From the NCBI GenBank assembly GCA_937925855.1, contig CALAMO010000025.1, positions 1 through 64,000 on the forward strand: a stretch of DNA of 64,000 bases, given 5' to 3'. The DNA is from an uncultured Thiotrichaceae bacterium. GTDB taxonomy: Bacteria > Pseudomonadota > Gammaproteobacteria > Thiotrichales > Thiotrichaceae. Under the pieces are notes generated by a model, which was not told the origin of the DNA, ran no database searches, and worked only from the letters and a program-made list of their open reading frames with translations. Below, one piece after another: positions 1 through 9,337 of the stretch (its first letter is position 1; every line of letters starts with the position of its first letter). The position numbers and the translations under genes are program-made.

Positions 1-143
1 TTGCCGTGCCGCTGTTTATTATTTTTCTACGTCAGCCCTATCTTGTTACCTGATCTTTGTTTGAAAGTCAATCTAAGCAGCAAATAGAGCGTGCTATTGG
101 TAGAATAATGCATTTAGATACTAGCTGAGGCTTTTACAGACCA

Positions 144-1682
144 ATGACAACACAAGTAGGGGCGTTACGCCGCAAAGCGATTCTGATTATTCTTGACGGT
201 TTTGGGGTGAATCCCAGTAAGAAATATAACGCGGTCTATGAGGCAGATACGCCAAGGCTGGACAGCTATTTTGGGCGCTATCCTCATACGACTTTACAGG
301 CGTCTGGTCTGGCGGTGGGTCTGCCGGACGGGCAAATGGGTAATTCTGAGGTTGGCCATATGACCATTGGTTGCGGTTCGATTCTGAAGCAAGATTTGGT
401 CAGAATCGATGAGGCAATTACTGAGGGTACGCTAGCACAAAATCCGACGCTACTGGCGGCTTTGCAGCGCGCTCAGCAAAAGCAGCGGCCATTACATCTG
501 TTAGGTCTGGTGTCAGATGGCGGTGTACATAGCCATCTGAATCACCTCGAAGCCTTATTGCATACCTGCCACGCCAACGGCGTACAGCCGGTGGTGCATG
601 CGATTACTGATGGGCGTGATACGGCTCCCCGCTGCGCCGGACAGTTCATTGCGCGTTTACAGACCGTGCTCCAACAAACGGGCGGCCAGCTGGCGAGTAT
701 CTGTGGTCGCTTTTATGCCATGGATCGTGATCGGCGTTGGGAGCGGACCCAGGTTGCCTGGGAGGCTTATGTGCACGGGGTGGGGGCATCAGCTGATGAT
801 GGGCTCAGTGCTATCGCCGACGCTTATGCTGCTGATGAGGGTGATGAGTTTATCAAGCCGCGCCTGATGCCTGGTGCCAAAAAAATTCAGGGCGATGACG
901 AAGTTCTATTCTTTAATTTCCGTAATGACCGGCCTCGTCAAATGACGGAAGCTTTGGCGCTGGCAGATTTTAATGGTTTTGCGCGCGGTGATTTTGTGCC
1001 AGCACAGCTCACTACGCTGACGGAATACGATGAGGCTTATCCGTTACCGGTGATGTTTGCGCCGGAGCGCCCCAGCGTAAATCTTGCCTCAACGCTGAGT
1101 GATGCGGGTTTGAAGCAGTTCCACTGCTCGGAGACTGAGAAATATGCGCATGTAACGTTTTTCTTTAACAGTGGTCGGGAAGCGCCGTACGCCGGGGAAG
1201 ATCGCCAGGTGATTGCGTCGCCACAGGTTGAGACCTATGACCTAATGCCCGAAATGAGTGCGCTGGAGGTCGCAGATACGCTAGTGGCCAAGCTTAATAA
1301 GGGCGAGCATGATTTTATCGTAGTGAATTTTGCGAATGGCGATATGGTGGGTCACACGGCGGTGCCAGGTGCCGTCATTAAAGCCGTAGAAACATTGGAT
1401 CGTGAAGTGGGGCGCGTGTTGGCGGCGGCGGAGGCGAATGACTATTCCGTGTTGTTAACGGCGGATCATGGTAACTGTGACGAATATATCGATCCATTAA
1501 GCGGTGAGCCTAATACGCAGCACACGGTTTATCCCGTGCCTTGTCTGTTGATGGATAAAGTGCATTGGCGTTTGTCTACTGGGGCTGGGTTGGCTGATAT
1601 TGCGCCCACGCTGTTGCAGCTAATGGGATTGGAACAGCCGGTGGAGATGAGCGGGCGCAGCATTTTGCTCGAAGCTATTTAG
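144..1682 (+). CDS. gpmI: 2,3-bisphosphoglycerate-independent phosphoglycerate mutase
   Basis: Interconverts 3- and 2-phosphoglycerate in cytosolic glycolysis/gluconeogenesis using two Mn2+ ions. The 512-residue length is normal for GpmI. The N-terminal metal motif LIILDGFG, the phosphoserine loop PDGQMGNSEVGH, the DGRDTAP segment and the C-terminal metal motif LTADHGN are all visible. The ATG at 144 follows a GAGG about 14 bases upstream, a weakly spaced site, but it places the metal motif at the expected distance from the N-terminus. It is a single gene, separated by about 150 bases from rph downstream. Identification is secure. Confidence 0.97.
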   Translation: MTTQVGALRRKAILIILDGFGVNPSKKYNAVYEADTPRLDSYFGRYPHTTLQASGLAVGLPDGQMGNSEVGHMTIGCGSILKQDLVRIDEAITEGTLAQNPTLLAALQRAQQKQRPLHLLGLVSDGGVHSHLNHLEALLHTCHANGVQPVVHAITDGRDTAPRCAGQFIARLQTVLQQTGGQLASICGRFYAMDRDRRWERTQVAWEAYVHGVGASADDGLSAIADAYAADEGDEFIKPRLMPGAKKIQGDDEVLFFNFRNDRPRQMTEALALADFNGFARGDFVPAQLTTLTEYDEAYPLPVMFAPERPSVNLASTLSDAGLKQFHCSETEKYAHVTFFFNSGREAPYAGEDRQVIASPQVETYDLMPEMSALEVADTLVAKLNKGEHDFIVVNFANGDMVGHTAVPGAVIKAVETLDREVGRVLAAAEANDYSVLLTADHGNCDEYIDPLSGEPNTQHTVYPVPCLLMDKVHWRLSTGAGLADIAPTLLQLMGLEQPVEMSGRSILLEAI

Positions 1683-1789
1683 CCACATAGCGCTGATTGT
1701 TTACGGCGCGCTGGAGAGAGACCTGCTGGGGTAGGCCTTTTGTGTGATCACACTTAATTTTGTGTGCTGGTTTCAGCATGGAGTGTGGG

Positions 1790-1795
1790 TATAAT
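1790..1795 (+). promoter_or_regulatory. probable -10 element upstream of rph
   Basis: A perfect TATAAT lies 35 bases before the rph start codon in the 148-base gap after gpmI. I find no convincing -35 hexamer at the usual 17-base spacing, so this is a tentative promoter call. Confidence 0.4.
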
Positions 1796-1830
1796 GGACG
1801 GTTTCGCTGCTCATAACTGAAGGATATTGA

Positions 1831-2583
1831 ATGACCCATTCGGCTGATACTGCCAACCGTTCCGCCCTGCGCCGCCCCAGTGGCCGCAGCTACGATGAAA
1901 TGCGCACGGTTAAGTTTAACCGTCATTACACCTGTCATGCTGAAGGTTCGGTTTTGGTTGAGTTTGGCAACACCAAAGTGTTATGCACCGCCAGTATTGA
2001 TGAGCGTGTTCCGCCCTTTCTAAAAGGCAAGGGGCAGGGTTGGGTGACGGCTGAATACGGTATGCTGCCGCGCTCCACCCATAGCCGTATGCAGCGTGAG
2101 GCTGCTAAGGGTAAACAGGGTGGGCGTACGATGGAGATTCAGCGTCTGATTGGCCGCTCCTTGCGCGCTGTGGTTGATATGGAGGCGTTGGGTGAGCGTC
2201 AGTTAGTAATAGACTGCGATGTGTTACAGGCTGACGGTGGCACGCGCACGGCGGCTATTTCTGGGGCGTATGTGGCGTTACAAGATGCTTGTAACTTCTT
2301 GGTTAAAAAGGGTAAAATTAAAAAAAGCCCCATTCATGGCCAGGTGGCCTCAGTTTCGGTGGGCATCTATAAAGGCAGTGCGGTACTGGATTTGGATTAC
2401 CCCGAAGACTCGAATGCTGAGACGGACATGAATGTGGTGATGAATGAAGCCGGGCAGTTTATCGAGTTGCAGGGAACCGCAGAGGGACACGCCTTTCGCC
2501 GTGATGAGCTGGACGCGCTGTTGTTGCTGGCAGAAAAAGGCATTGGAGAAATTATCAGTGCCCAAAACCAAGCATTAGCGTGA
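1831..2583 (+). CDS. rph: ribonuclease PH
   Basis: Phosphorolytic 3'-5' exoribonuclease that trims tRNA precursors. The 250-residue protein aligns throughout with the Escherichia coli enzyme as I remember it. It has the GRSYDEMR start region, the [11 protein letters not shown] strand, [11 protein letters not shown], the phosphate-binding region around [18 protein letters not shown], and the catalytic-site [14 protein letters not shown]. An N-terminal extension of about ten residues precedes the conserved region. The ATG at 1831 has an AAGGA site seven bases upstream, so I keep it. rdgB follows after 67 bases, a common rph-rdgB pairing. Confidence 0.97.
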   Translation: MTHSADTANRSALRRPSGRSYDEMRTVKFNRHYTCHAEGSVLVEFGNTKVLCTASIDERVPPFLKGKGQGWVTAEYGMLPRSTHSRMQREAAKGKQGGRTMEIQRLIGRSLRAVVDMEALGERQLVIDCDVLQADGGTRTAAISGAYVALQDACNFLVKKGKIKKSPIHGQVASVSVGIYKGSAVLDLDYPEDSNAETDMNVVMNEAGQFIELQGTAEGHAFRRDELDALLLLAEKGIGEIISAQNQALA

Positions 2584-2650
2584 ACGGCCCCTGCGATCAC
2601 CGTGCTGATGCGGGTGCCTCCAGTGATGGGCCGCTAGGTATGGAGTGTTT

Positions 2651-3277
2651 ATGGCTCGACACAAGATAGATAAAGTGGTGCTAGCCAGCGGTAATGCTGG
2701 CAAGCTGCGCGAATTTGGTCAGCTACTGGCGGAGTCCGGGGTTGAGTTGGTGCCGCAATCAGCGTTAGCCGTGCCAGAAGCCGATGAAACCGGCCTGAGC
2801 TTTGTGGAAAATGCTATCTTAAAAGCGCGTAATGCGGCGCAGTACACTGGCCTGCCGGCGCTGGCGGATGATTCGGGTATTGTGGTGGATGCCCTCCAGG
2901 GTCGGCCTGGGATTTACTCCGCTCGTTTTGCGGGTGCGGCGGCAGACGCAGTGGCGAATAACCGTAAGTTACTGCACGAGATGTGCGACCTGCCAGCCGC
3001 ACAGCGTAGTGCGCACTTTCGCTGCTGCATCGTGTTTATGCGCGCGACGGATGACCCTGTGCCACTCATTGCACAGGCGAGTTGGGAAGGCTATATTTTA
3101 GAACAGCCTGCGGGCGCACAAGGGTTTGGCTATGATCCCCTGTTTTTTGTGCCCTCGCACGGTTGTAGCGCTGCAGAACTAGATGCGGCCGAGAAAAACC
3201 GCATCAGTCATCGTGGTCAGGCGATGCACCGTTTGCAGCGGCTACTGCAAGCAACAAAACTATTATCAAGCGACTAA
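2651..3277 (+). CDS. rdgB: XTP/dITP pyrophosphatase (non-canonical purine NTP hydrolase)
   Basis: House-cleaning hydrolase that removes dITP, XTP and ITP from the nucleotide pool. I see the N-terminal VVLASGNAGKLREF substrate loop, FVENAILKARNAA, the metal-binding LADDSGIVVDAL segment, and the C-terminal GFGYDPLFFVP and KNRISHRGQA motifs. I place the start at the ATG at 2651, five bases after a GGAG. An in-frame GTG at 2645 overlaps that ribosome site and is less likely. The 208-residue product is of normal family length. It sits downstream of rph, a typical gammaproteobacterial neighbourhood. Confidence 0.95.
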   Translation: MARHKIDKVVLASGNAGKLREFGQLLAESGVELVPQSALAVPEADETGLSFVENAILKARNAAQYTGLPALADDSGIVVDALQGRPGIYSARFAGAAADAVANNRKLLHEMCDLPAAQRSAHFRCCIVFMRATDDPVPLIAQASWEGYILEQPAGAQGFGYDPLFFVPSHGCSAAELDAAEKNRISHRGQAMHRLQRLLQATKLLSSD

Positions 3278-3358
3278 GGCCGAGCGTGCTGTGCGCATAA
3301 GGTTATCTTCTCTGTGTCGGGATAGCTGCGGCCATTGTCTGTGTCATCAGGAGTTCGC

Positions 3359-4099
3359 ATGAATATAATCAGAACATTTTGGCTGGGAGTGCGTGCTACC
3401 CTGTTCTGGATGGGTTTTATTCTGACTACACTGGGTTATTTATTGATATTACCGGTGCTGGCTTTCCTGCCTCATCAGACACGCTATCCAGTTTTGTGCA
3501 AGTGGATTGACGTTAATTTGTGGTGGCTTGAATGTTGCTGCGGCGTGAATTATCAGCTGTTGGGTACAGAGAATATTCCGACGGGTTCAGCCGCGATTAT
3601 TATGGCTAACCATCAGTCCGTTTGGGAAACGTTGGCCGTCGCACAAATTTTCCCGCCGTTAACCTGGGTGCTTAAAAAGGAACTGTTTCGTATTCCTATT
3701 TTTGGGTGGGGGCTGAAGATGACCCGACCCGTGGCGATTGATCGTGGTGCGGGGCGCAGTGCGGTCGAACAGGTCAAGATACAGGGTAAAGATCGGTTGG
3801 ATGAAGGTATATGGATTGTCATTTTCCCCGAGGGGACGAGGGTTAAACCCGGCCAGAGGCTCAGCTACCGTCCCGGTGGGGCCATTTTAGCCAATTATTC
3901 TCAATACCCCGTGGTACCTGTGGCGCACAATTCGGGTGCGAGCTGGCCTAAACATTCCTACATTAAAAAACCCGGCACGATTACCGTCAGCATTGGCAGG
4001 CCGATTAAGACGCGGGGGCGTTCAGTCGAAGAAATCTTAGCGCAGGTGGAAGACTGGATCGAGACAGAGAAGACCCGCTTGGTCTTTAAGGAGTGCTAG
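3359..4099 (+). CDS. lysophospholipid acyltransferase (PlsC family)
   Basis: Membrane acyltransferase that probably acylates 1-acyl-sn-glycerol-3-phosphate or a related lysophospholipid. An N-terminal hydrophobic stretch (about residues 10-36) precedes the acyltransferase domain. The catalytic block reads NHQSVWET (H85, E90), that is HX4E instead of the textbook HX4D. I recall the same substitution in other proteobacterial relatives, so it need not mean loss of function. The FPEGTR block is intact. The ATG at 3359 is preferred over the upstream TTG at 3335 because AGGAG lies five bases before it. The product has 246 residues. Confidence 0.88.
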   Translation: MNIIRTFWLGVRATLFWMGFILTTLGYLLILPVLAFLPHQTRYPVLCKWIDVNLWWLECCCGVNYQLLGTENIPTGSAAIIMANHQSVWETLAVAQIFPPLTWVLKKELFRIPIFGWGLKMTRPVAIDRGAGRSAVEQVKIQGKDRLDEGIWIVIFPEGTRVKPGQRLSYRPGGAILANYSQYPVVPVAHNSGASWPKHSYIKKPGTITVSIGRPIKTRGRSVEEILAQVEDWIETEKTRLVFKEC

Positions 4100-4158
4100 C
4101 ACTGTTTTGACGCGGCTCTACCCGCTATGAGCGGCACAGATAGTGTTGCGCAGCGGCG

Positions 4159-4190
4159 AATCGTCTGCTAGCTAGGCTAAGCAGACGATT
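4159..4190. terminator. 11-bp perfect inverted repeat between convergent genes
   Basis: AATCGTCTGCT and AGCAGACGATT form a perfect 11-bp stem with a 10-base loop. It sits between the acyltransferase gene and the convergent outer-membrane protein gene. There is no T-tract on either side, so it may be a factor-assisted or bidirectional terminator rather than a classic intrinsic one. Confidence 0.45.
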
Positions 4191-4233
4191 ACAGCCGTGG
4201 TGATCAACTATGATCAGCGGCAGTCAATAGCAA

Positions 4234-4902
4234 TCAAAAGAAGGAGAAGTTGAGTCCGGCAGAATAAACGTCAACATCGGTCGCCAGCGTGTTGATACGG
4301 TAATCATCAGAATCCTCAATTTCCAGCAAGTGCTCACCTTCGCCTACTTCAAAATAGCGATCCCAGCCTGCTTTCAGCGACATATTGGGGTTCAGTTCAT
4401 ATTCAACCCCGACACCCGCCATCGGGCTGACGCCGCTAGCCTTAGTTTTGCCAGGATAGTCTATCGTTGATTCAACCTCACTGGTCCAACGGAATACACC
4501 TGCCTTGCCGTATATCAGTACTGGCGAGGACTTGCTGAGACGATGGCGTGCCACGCCAGCCAGGGTGAAGCCTGAAGTTTCTTGTTTGACATCGACTGGA
4601 TCGCTGTAATAGTAGTCAGCGGTCGTGCCAAGAACGGCATAACCGGCTTCAACCGCAATGCTGTCGCTCAGTTGGATGCCACCATAAATGTGACCGGCAG
4701 TGTCGCCATCACCAATATTACAGACTTCCTTAGTGCCGTCTGCACTAGCACATAGGCCATGGTCGTCCATTTGGTTTACGTTATTATTGACCTTACTTTT
4801 CCCAATTGTGGCACCCAAATAAAAAGGTGCAGCACCACCTGCAAAAGCGTGAGTGCTAAGAAGGCTAAGGCAGACAAGCGTCGCCAAGTTAAATTTTTTC
4901 AT
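4234..4902 (-). CDS. outer-membrane beta-barrel protein (OmpA/opacity-like)
   Basis: A 222-residue exported protein. A clear signal peptide ends at THAFA (about residue 21). The mature part shows alternating aromatic/hydrophobic strands (FYLGATIGKSKV, GHIYGGIQL, VEAGYAVLG, FTLAGVARH, LIYGKAGVFRW, GVGVEYELN, LKAGWDRYF) and a terminal phenylalanine in AGLNFSFF. These are the hallmarks of an eight-stranded outer-membrane barrel. There is no C-terminal peptidoglycan-binding OmpA domain. A GGAATAGGG ribosome site precedes the start. Its specific function (adhesin, porin, structural) cannot be read from the sequence. Confidence 0.8.
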   Translation of the reverse strand: MKKFNLATLVCLSLLSTHAFAGGAAPFYLGATIGKSKVNNNVNQMDDHGLCASADGTKEVCNIGDGDTAGHIYGGIQLSDSIAVEAGYAVLGTTADYYYSDPVDVKQETSGFTLAGVARHRLSKSSPVLIYGKAGVFRWTSEVESTIDYPGKTKASGVSPMAGVGVEYELNPNMSLKAGWDRYFEVGEGEHLLEIEDSDDYRINTLATDVDVYSAGLNFSFF

Positions 4903-5075
4903 TACCCTATTCCTGAATTTAAGTATAAAAATTTCCTCGCTAAGCGTAGGTACAAATCAGCGTATTCGCCGTTAGCTTCAGGCTAGAAGGGAGGAATTTT
5001 GTGATGAGCGAAAGTCAGTGGGTGACTATTTGTTGCTAAATAGCCGGAATTCATAGGAATTTAAAGCGGTTTGCG

Positions 5076-5081
5076 TATAAT
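5076..5081 (+). promoter_or_regulatory. probable -10 element upstream of typA
   Basis: TATAAT lies 31 bases before the typA GTG start, in the 210-base gap after the divergent outer-membrane protein gene. I cannot point to a good -35. Confidence 0.4.
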
Positions 5082-5112
5082 TCGCATCTTTTGTTGGCTT
5101 GAGTAAAACATT

Positions 5113-6957
5113 GTGATCCAGAATTTGCGCAACATTGCCATTATTGCCCACGTTGACCATGGCAAAACCACACTGGTAGATAAACTGCTGCAACAGTCCG
5201 GCACCTTAGATGCACGCGCGGACGTTGATGAACGGGTGATGGACTCTAATGCGCTAGAAAAAGAGCGTGGAATCACCATTTTGGCAAAAAACACGGCCAT
5301 TAACTGGTTGAACCCAGCGGACAACATTGAATACCGGATCAATATTGTGGATACACCCGGACATGCTGATTTCGGGGGAGAGGTTGAGCGTGTCTTGTCG
5401 ATGGTGGATTCTGTGCTGTTGCTGGTGGATGCGGTCGATGGCCCAATGCCACAGACGCGCTTCGTTACGCAGAAGGCGTTTTCACACGGCTTGAAGCCCA
5501 TTGTGGTCATTAACAAAATTGACCGCAACGGTGCCAACCCGGAAAAAGTAATGGATCAGGTGTTTGACCTGTTCGATAAGCTGGGCGCAACCGATGAACA
5601 GCTGGATTTCCCCGTGGTGTATGCCTCGGCTTTAAATGGCTTTGCGGGGCTTGATGAAAGCGTGAGCGCGGGCGATATGACACCCCTCTTCCAGACGATT
5701 GTGGAACACGTTTCTGCGCCGGATGTGGATCCCAATGCGCCGTTCCGCATGCAGATTAGCCAGCTGGACTATAACCCTTATCTCGGCGTTATTGGAATTG
5801 GTCGCATCAAACAGGGACAGATTAAAAGCAATACACAGATTAAGGCCATCGGCACGGATGGTAAAGTGCGTAGTGGCCGGGTACTGAAAATCCTTGGGTT
5901 TCGCGGGCTTGAGCGGGTCGAGGTGCCGGAGGCACAGGCCGGTGACATTATTGCGTTTAACGGCATGGATGAGCTGAATATTTCAGATACGCTGTGTGAT
6001 CCTGATAAGGTTGAAGCAATGCCTGCGCTTACGGTGGATGAGCCGACGGTCACCATGACGTTTGTGGTTAATACTTCACCGTTTTCTGGTAAAGAAGTGA
6101 AGACAGGCACTTCTTCACGGCGCTTGCAGGAACGCTTGCAGCAAGAACTATTGCATAATGTTGCCCTGCGCGTTGAGCCGACTGATGACCCGGAAAAATT
6201 CCGTGTTTCGGGACGAGGTGAGTTGCACCTTGGTATTTTGATCGAAAATATGCGCCGTGAAGGTTATGAGCTGGCGGTATCTCGCCCAGAGGTAATTATC
6301 CGCGCTGGTGAAAACGGTGAGCGCGAAGAACCCTATGAAAATGTGACCCTAGATGTTGAAGACCAGCATCAGGGTAGCATTATGGAAGCATTGGGCCTGC
6401 GACGCGGTGATTTACAGAATATGGAGCCGGACGGTAAAGGCCGTGTGCGGTTGGAGTATCTGATTCCGTCGCGTGGTTTGATTGGCTTTCAGACTGATTT
6501 TATGACGATGACTTCGGGTACTGGCTTGCTTTATCACACGTTTGATCATTATGGGCCGTATAAGCCGGGTCGTATCGGTCAGCGTGTTAATGGCGTAATG
6601 ATCGCTAATGCCACTGGTAAAGCGCTGGCTTATTCACTGTTTAATTTACAAGAACGCGGTAAGCTGTTTATCGGTCACGCCGAAGAGGTCTATGAGGGCA
6701 TGGTGATCGGTATTCACAGCCGAGACAATGACTTGGTGGTGAATCCGCTAAAGGGCAAGCAGCTGACCAATGTGCGCGCTTCCGGTACGGATGAAAATCT
6801 GATTCTGACTCCGCCAATCCGTTTTACCCTGGAACAGGCGCTGGAATTTATTGATGATGATGAGTTGGTGGAAGTGACGCCAAAAAGCATTCGGATTCGT
6901 AAGCGCCATCTGCTAGAGCACGAGCGTAAGCGTGCAGCTCGCGCAGTCGCAGCATAG
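5113..6957 (+). CDS. typA: ribosome-associated translational GTPase TypA/BipA
   Basis: Ribosome-binding GTPase of the EF-G family involved in stress adaptation and ribosome assembly. The 614-residue protein has the G1 loop AHVDHGKTT at the N-terminus, the switch [14 protein letters not shown], the NKIDR G4 motif, domain II, the EF-G-like domain III and the BipA-specific C-terminal region ([23 protein letters not shown]). The length is slightly above the usual ~605. Translation starts at GTG (5113), because the conserved [16 protein letters not shown] begins right there and no ATG is available. The ribosome site is weak. The gene is monocistronic. Confidence 0.97.
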   Translation: MIQNLRNIAIIAHVDHGKTTLVDKLLQQSGTLDARADVDERVMDSNALEKERGITILAKNTAINWLNPADNIEYRINIVDTPGHADFGGEVERVLSMVDSVLLLVDAVDGPMPQTRFVTQKAFSHGLKPIVVINKIDRNGANPEKVMDQVFDLFDKLGATDEQLDFPVVYASALNGFAGLDESVSAGDMTPLFQTIVEHVSAPDVDPNAPFRMQISQLDYNPYLGVIGIGRIKQGQIKSNTQIKAIGTDGKVRSGRVLKILGFRGLERVEVPEAQAGDIIAFNGMDELNISDTLCDPDKVEAMPALTVDEPTVTMTFVVNTSPFSGKEVKTGTSSRRLQERLQQELLHNVALRVEPTDDPEKFRVSGRGELHLGILIENMRREGYELAVSRPEVIIRAGENGEREEPYENVTLDVEDQHQGSIMEALGLRRGDLQNMEPDGKGRVRLEYLIPSRGLIGFQTDFMTMTSGTGLLYHTFDHYGPYKPGRIGQRVNGVMIANATGKALAYSLFNLQERGKLFIGHAEEVYEGMVIGIHSRDNDLVVNPLKGKQLTNVRASGTDENLILTPPIRFTLEQALEFIDDDELVEVTPKSIRIRKRHLLEHERKRAARAVAA

Positions 6958-7117
6958 GTGAGTTTTCAGCTATTTAAAGCGAGTACGTAAAAAAACTCAT
7001 TTTTTTTGAACTTTAGTTGAGTTTGCTGCGACTAAGCCCTACACATCGCTTCCCTCGTATGCAATGTGTGTTTATTGACTGGAGTAATGCACCCGTCAGT
7101 AAAAAGCAATTATTTAG

Positions 7118-7148
7118 GCCGCTTTGTTTCTACAGAGCGGCTGTTTTT
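7118..7148 (+). terminator. intrinsic terminator, GCCGCT stem followed by T-run
   Basis: GCCGCTTTG and CAGAGCGGC pair over nine positions (one G-U) around the loop TTTCTA, followed by TGTTTTTC on the plus strand. It lies 160 bases past typA and directly beyond the end of the convergent small minus-strand gene, so it may serve both. Confidence 0.6.
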
Positions 7149-7165
7149 CAGGCTAACCCTGCCAA

Positions 7166-7357
7166 TTATTTCCAATAACCGACTTCTTCTGAGGCCATCT
7201 CGCGTACCTGCGTTGCAATTTCAGTATAGCGTTCGCGATAGTCTTTCCACTCACCAACGTAATAGTCCTCAGCATTGAAGTCACCGGACTGTTCATAAGC
7301 GATGAATTTTTTTTGCATATCGAGCATTTCTGCAATGAGTTCCTGCTTGCTTGCCAT
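7166..7357 (-). CDS. conserved small hypothetical protein, 63 aa
   Basis: A 63-residue acidic, mostly helical protein with many charged residues (starts MASKQELIAEMLDMQKKF, ends EEVGYWK). It has no signal peptide, membrane segment or metal motif. The composition looks like a real gene, and it occupies an intergenic region with no competing frame of quality. I do not recognise a named family. It lies upstream of nothing obvious and ends close to the terminator at 7118-7148. A longer overlapping reading frame on the same strand is a shadow. Confidence 0.6.
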   Translation of the reverse strand: MASKQELIAEMLDMQKKFIAYEQSGDFNAEDYYVGEWKDYRERYTEIATQVREMASEEVGYWK

Positions 7358-7449
7358 GGTGTGATCTCTGCTGTGATGATGTATGCATGATAGACGCTGG
7401 TCGCTTGGGGGTTAATATCCTCTTCGGGTAGGGCTTATGGGAGGGGGTA

Positions 7450-8139
7450 TTATTCGGTCGGCTTTAGGGTTTTAATGCCTTTGTGTGGTAGGAATAAGCC
7501 GCACCCCAGAGCTTTATCCGTACCCAGTCCATATTGCTGCACGTGTACGGAGGCCTCATTATCCAAATCAGCAATCATCAGGTGGCGAGCGAAGCGCGGG
7601 CCGTTTGGTGTGTGTAGATAGTGGCTTTTGCCGCACAGCATTTTTTTTACCTCAAACTGGGCGCTGGTCTGTATGTCAGCGGCGATGCGTTCCAGAAAAG
7701 CGGTTTCTGCTTCGTGCTCATCGGCCAGCACGTAGCGTGCAAAAACTACGGCGGCATTTTGCAATGGCCTAGTTCGACTTGGCCCGAGGGTCAGTTCGTA
7801 GCCTGCAATATCAAGCGTGCTGCCGCTGAGTTGCTGGGCGGCAGGTAGTTGCTGTTGGGTGACTCGTAAGATTAGACGGGTGCGCCGCGAGGGAATGAGC
7901 AGCTGTCCGCTCCCATCTTCCGGCCTGTGCCAGCCGTTAGCATCCGCTGCGACATGGATGCTGTGGATGCCGCTACAGCGGTCTTGTCCAATCCACGGCA
8001 GGTGGGCCTGGATGGCTGTCGCTAATGCCCAGTTATGATCCTGTGGCAGGTACTTGCAGCGTATCGTAAAACTGATGTCTAGAATATCGTCCGGTGCTTC
8101 CCACGGTAATGTTTTGTCTTCGTCTTCCTGCCAGAACAT
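7450..8139 (-). CDS. Cas6/Cmx6-like CRISPR RNA endonuclease, orphan
   Basis: A 229-residue protein that I match to the type I-MYXAN Cas6/Cmx6 RAMP family. The supporting segments, in order, are LDISFTIRCKYLPQDHNWAL, LPWIG, GIHSIHVAADANGWHRP, LLIPSRRTRLILRV, LTLGPSRTRPL, VVFARYVL, the central KKMLCGK, RHLMIADL and the C-terminal glycine-rich RAMP loop GLGTDKALGCGLFLPHKG. In CRISPR systems Cas6 cuts repeat RNA. Here no other cas gene and no repeat array is in the window. Instead the gene is last in an apparent operon with DUF1800 and DUF1501, starting 36 bases after the DUF1501 stop, with AGGT as ribosome site. Family assignment is from memory of the conserved pattern. The actual RNA substrate is unknown. 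Confidence 0.72.
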   Translation of the reverse strand: MFWQEDEDKTLPWEAPDDILDISFTIRCKYLPQDHNWALATAIQAHLPWIGQDRCSGIHSIHVAADANGWHRPEDGSGQLLIPSRRTRLILRVTQQQLPAAQQLSGSTLDIAGYELTLGPSRTRPLQNAAVVFARYVLADEHEAETAFLERIAADIQTSAQFEVKKMLCGKSHYLHTPNGPRFARHLMIADLDNEASVHVQQYGLGTDKALGCGLFLPHKGIKTLKPTE

Positions 8140-8175
8140 AGTGACCTGATGCGTGTGATGTGTTTGTGTTAAGGG

Positions 8176-9327
8176 CTAGACAAAGCCAAGCTGCGGGTGT
8201 GCCCGCCAGACATTGGGCTGCCCCCACCAGCGCTGTGCCAGCGTGGCATAAATAGAGCGAAAGTCCGTAGTATGAGCCACATTGTCATTTTCATCCAGCC
8301 GCTGCAAGTTAGGGGGACGGCCATAAATACCGGCGCGAACAGCTCCTCCCATGACTAAGTTGACCGAAGCCGTGCCATGGTCGGTGCCTTGACCTTTGTT
8401 TTCTTTAATGCGTCGCCCAAATTCCGAATAGGTCACAATCAGCATGCGCTCCCAGACGCCGGTGCGTTTCATCGCTTCGACAAAGGCCGCGAGGTTATAC
8501 CCGACGTGAAAGAGTGCATTGGCGTGTTGGCCGTGTTGGCCGACGTGAGTATCGAAGCCGCTTTGGGTGACTTTATAAACCGGTGCATCAACGCCGTGGG
8601 TGATGAGTTCCGCCACTGACTTCAGACTATGACCTAACACGCCTTTAGGTCTGTGCATCGGTACGTGTTTTGGATTGCCCATTTTTTGGGTAATCTGGTG
8701 GCTGGCTTTATGCAGTTGGTGTTGGGTGCCCGTTATATGCGCCAGCGCAGGTGTGCTCTTATTAACACTGACACTTTTGATGAGCCGGTTCTGGGCGATA
8801 AACGACTTGGGGTTTGCCATGGACAGGCTATTCATATAAGCACCGGACAACGGTCCGAGTGCACTTTGGTCGCGTGTGATCGAAATGCCGTGTAAGCCCT
8901 GTTTTAGACGGGGTAGGACTAAGCTGAGCCAGCCATTGGTAGTATTGTTTTGTGGGATGCCGGAATTCCAGACGTCCATCGAGCGAAAATGTGACAGGAT
9001 GCTGTTCGGGTAGCCAACGCCTTGTACCCAAGCCATATCACCGGCGTCCCAAACGGATTTTAATGGCTGCAGGGAGGCATGCATGCCCATGCCGTCTTTG
9101 AGTGGGATTAATTTGGGTTTTCTAAGGCCGATTTGTGGGCGCAGGTGGTAGTAGTGGTCGTCGTCATAAGGAATCAGCGTATTAAAACCATCGTTGCCCC
9201 CTTTTAATTCAACTAAGACCAGAATCCGACCACGGTACGGCTGCTGCTGTGCGGCGTAGGCAAGTTCGGGCACGGCCCCTAGCATTGCGCTGGCGCCGGT
9301 GAGGTGCATAAAATCCCTGCGATTCAT
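8176..9327 (-). CDS. DUF1501 family Tat-exported protein
   Basis: A 383-residue protein of the DUF1501 family, related to the sulfatase/alkaline phosphatase fold. The N-terminus has a twin-arginine signal (NRRDFMHLTGASAMLG) ending near ELAYA. It is followed by ILVLVELKGGNDGFNTLIPYDD, the SILSHFRSMDVWNSG region, the SGFDTHVGQHGQHA block and a VTYSEFGRR motif, all typical of the family. I choose the second ATG (9327), because AAGGA lies seven bases before it, while the first ATG is only one base from that site. It begins ten bases after the DUF1800 stop, so the two are co-translated. Substrate unknown. Confidence 0.87.
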   Translation of the reverse strand: MNRRDFMHLTGASAMLGAVPELAYAAQQQPYRGRILVLVELKGGNDGFNTLIPYDDDHYYHLRPQIGLRKPKLIPLKDGMGMHASLQPLKSVWDAGDMAWVQGVGYPNSILSHFRSMDVWNSGIPQNNTTNGWLSLVLPRLKQGLHGISITRDQSALGPLSGAYMNSLSMANPKSFIAQNRLIKSVSVNKSTPALAHITGTQHQLHKASHQITQKMGNPKHVPMHRPKGVLGHSLKSVAELITHGVDAPVYKVTQSGFDTHVGQHGQHANALFHVGYNLAAFVEAMKRTGVWERMLIVTYSEFGRRIKENKGQGTDHGTASVNLVMGGAVRAGIYGRPPNLQRLDENDNVAHTTDFRSIYATLAQRWWGQPNVWRAHPQLGFV

Positions 9328-9337
9328 GGTCATATCC

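Noticed and set aside
5061-5537. 158-codon minus-strand frame opposite typA
   Set aside because: It is the antisense of a well-conserved GTPase gene, serine- and threonine-rich in an artefactual way, and has no family features.
7450-8139. A CRISPR-Cas locus around the Cas6-like gene
   Set aside because: I looked for regularly spaced direct repeats and for cas3/cas5/cas7/cas8 or adaptation genes on either side. None are present; the neighbours are DUF1501, DUF1800 and a small hypothetical protein.
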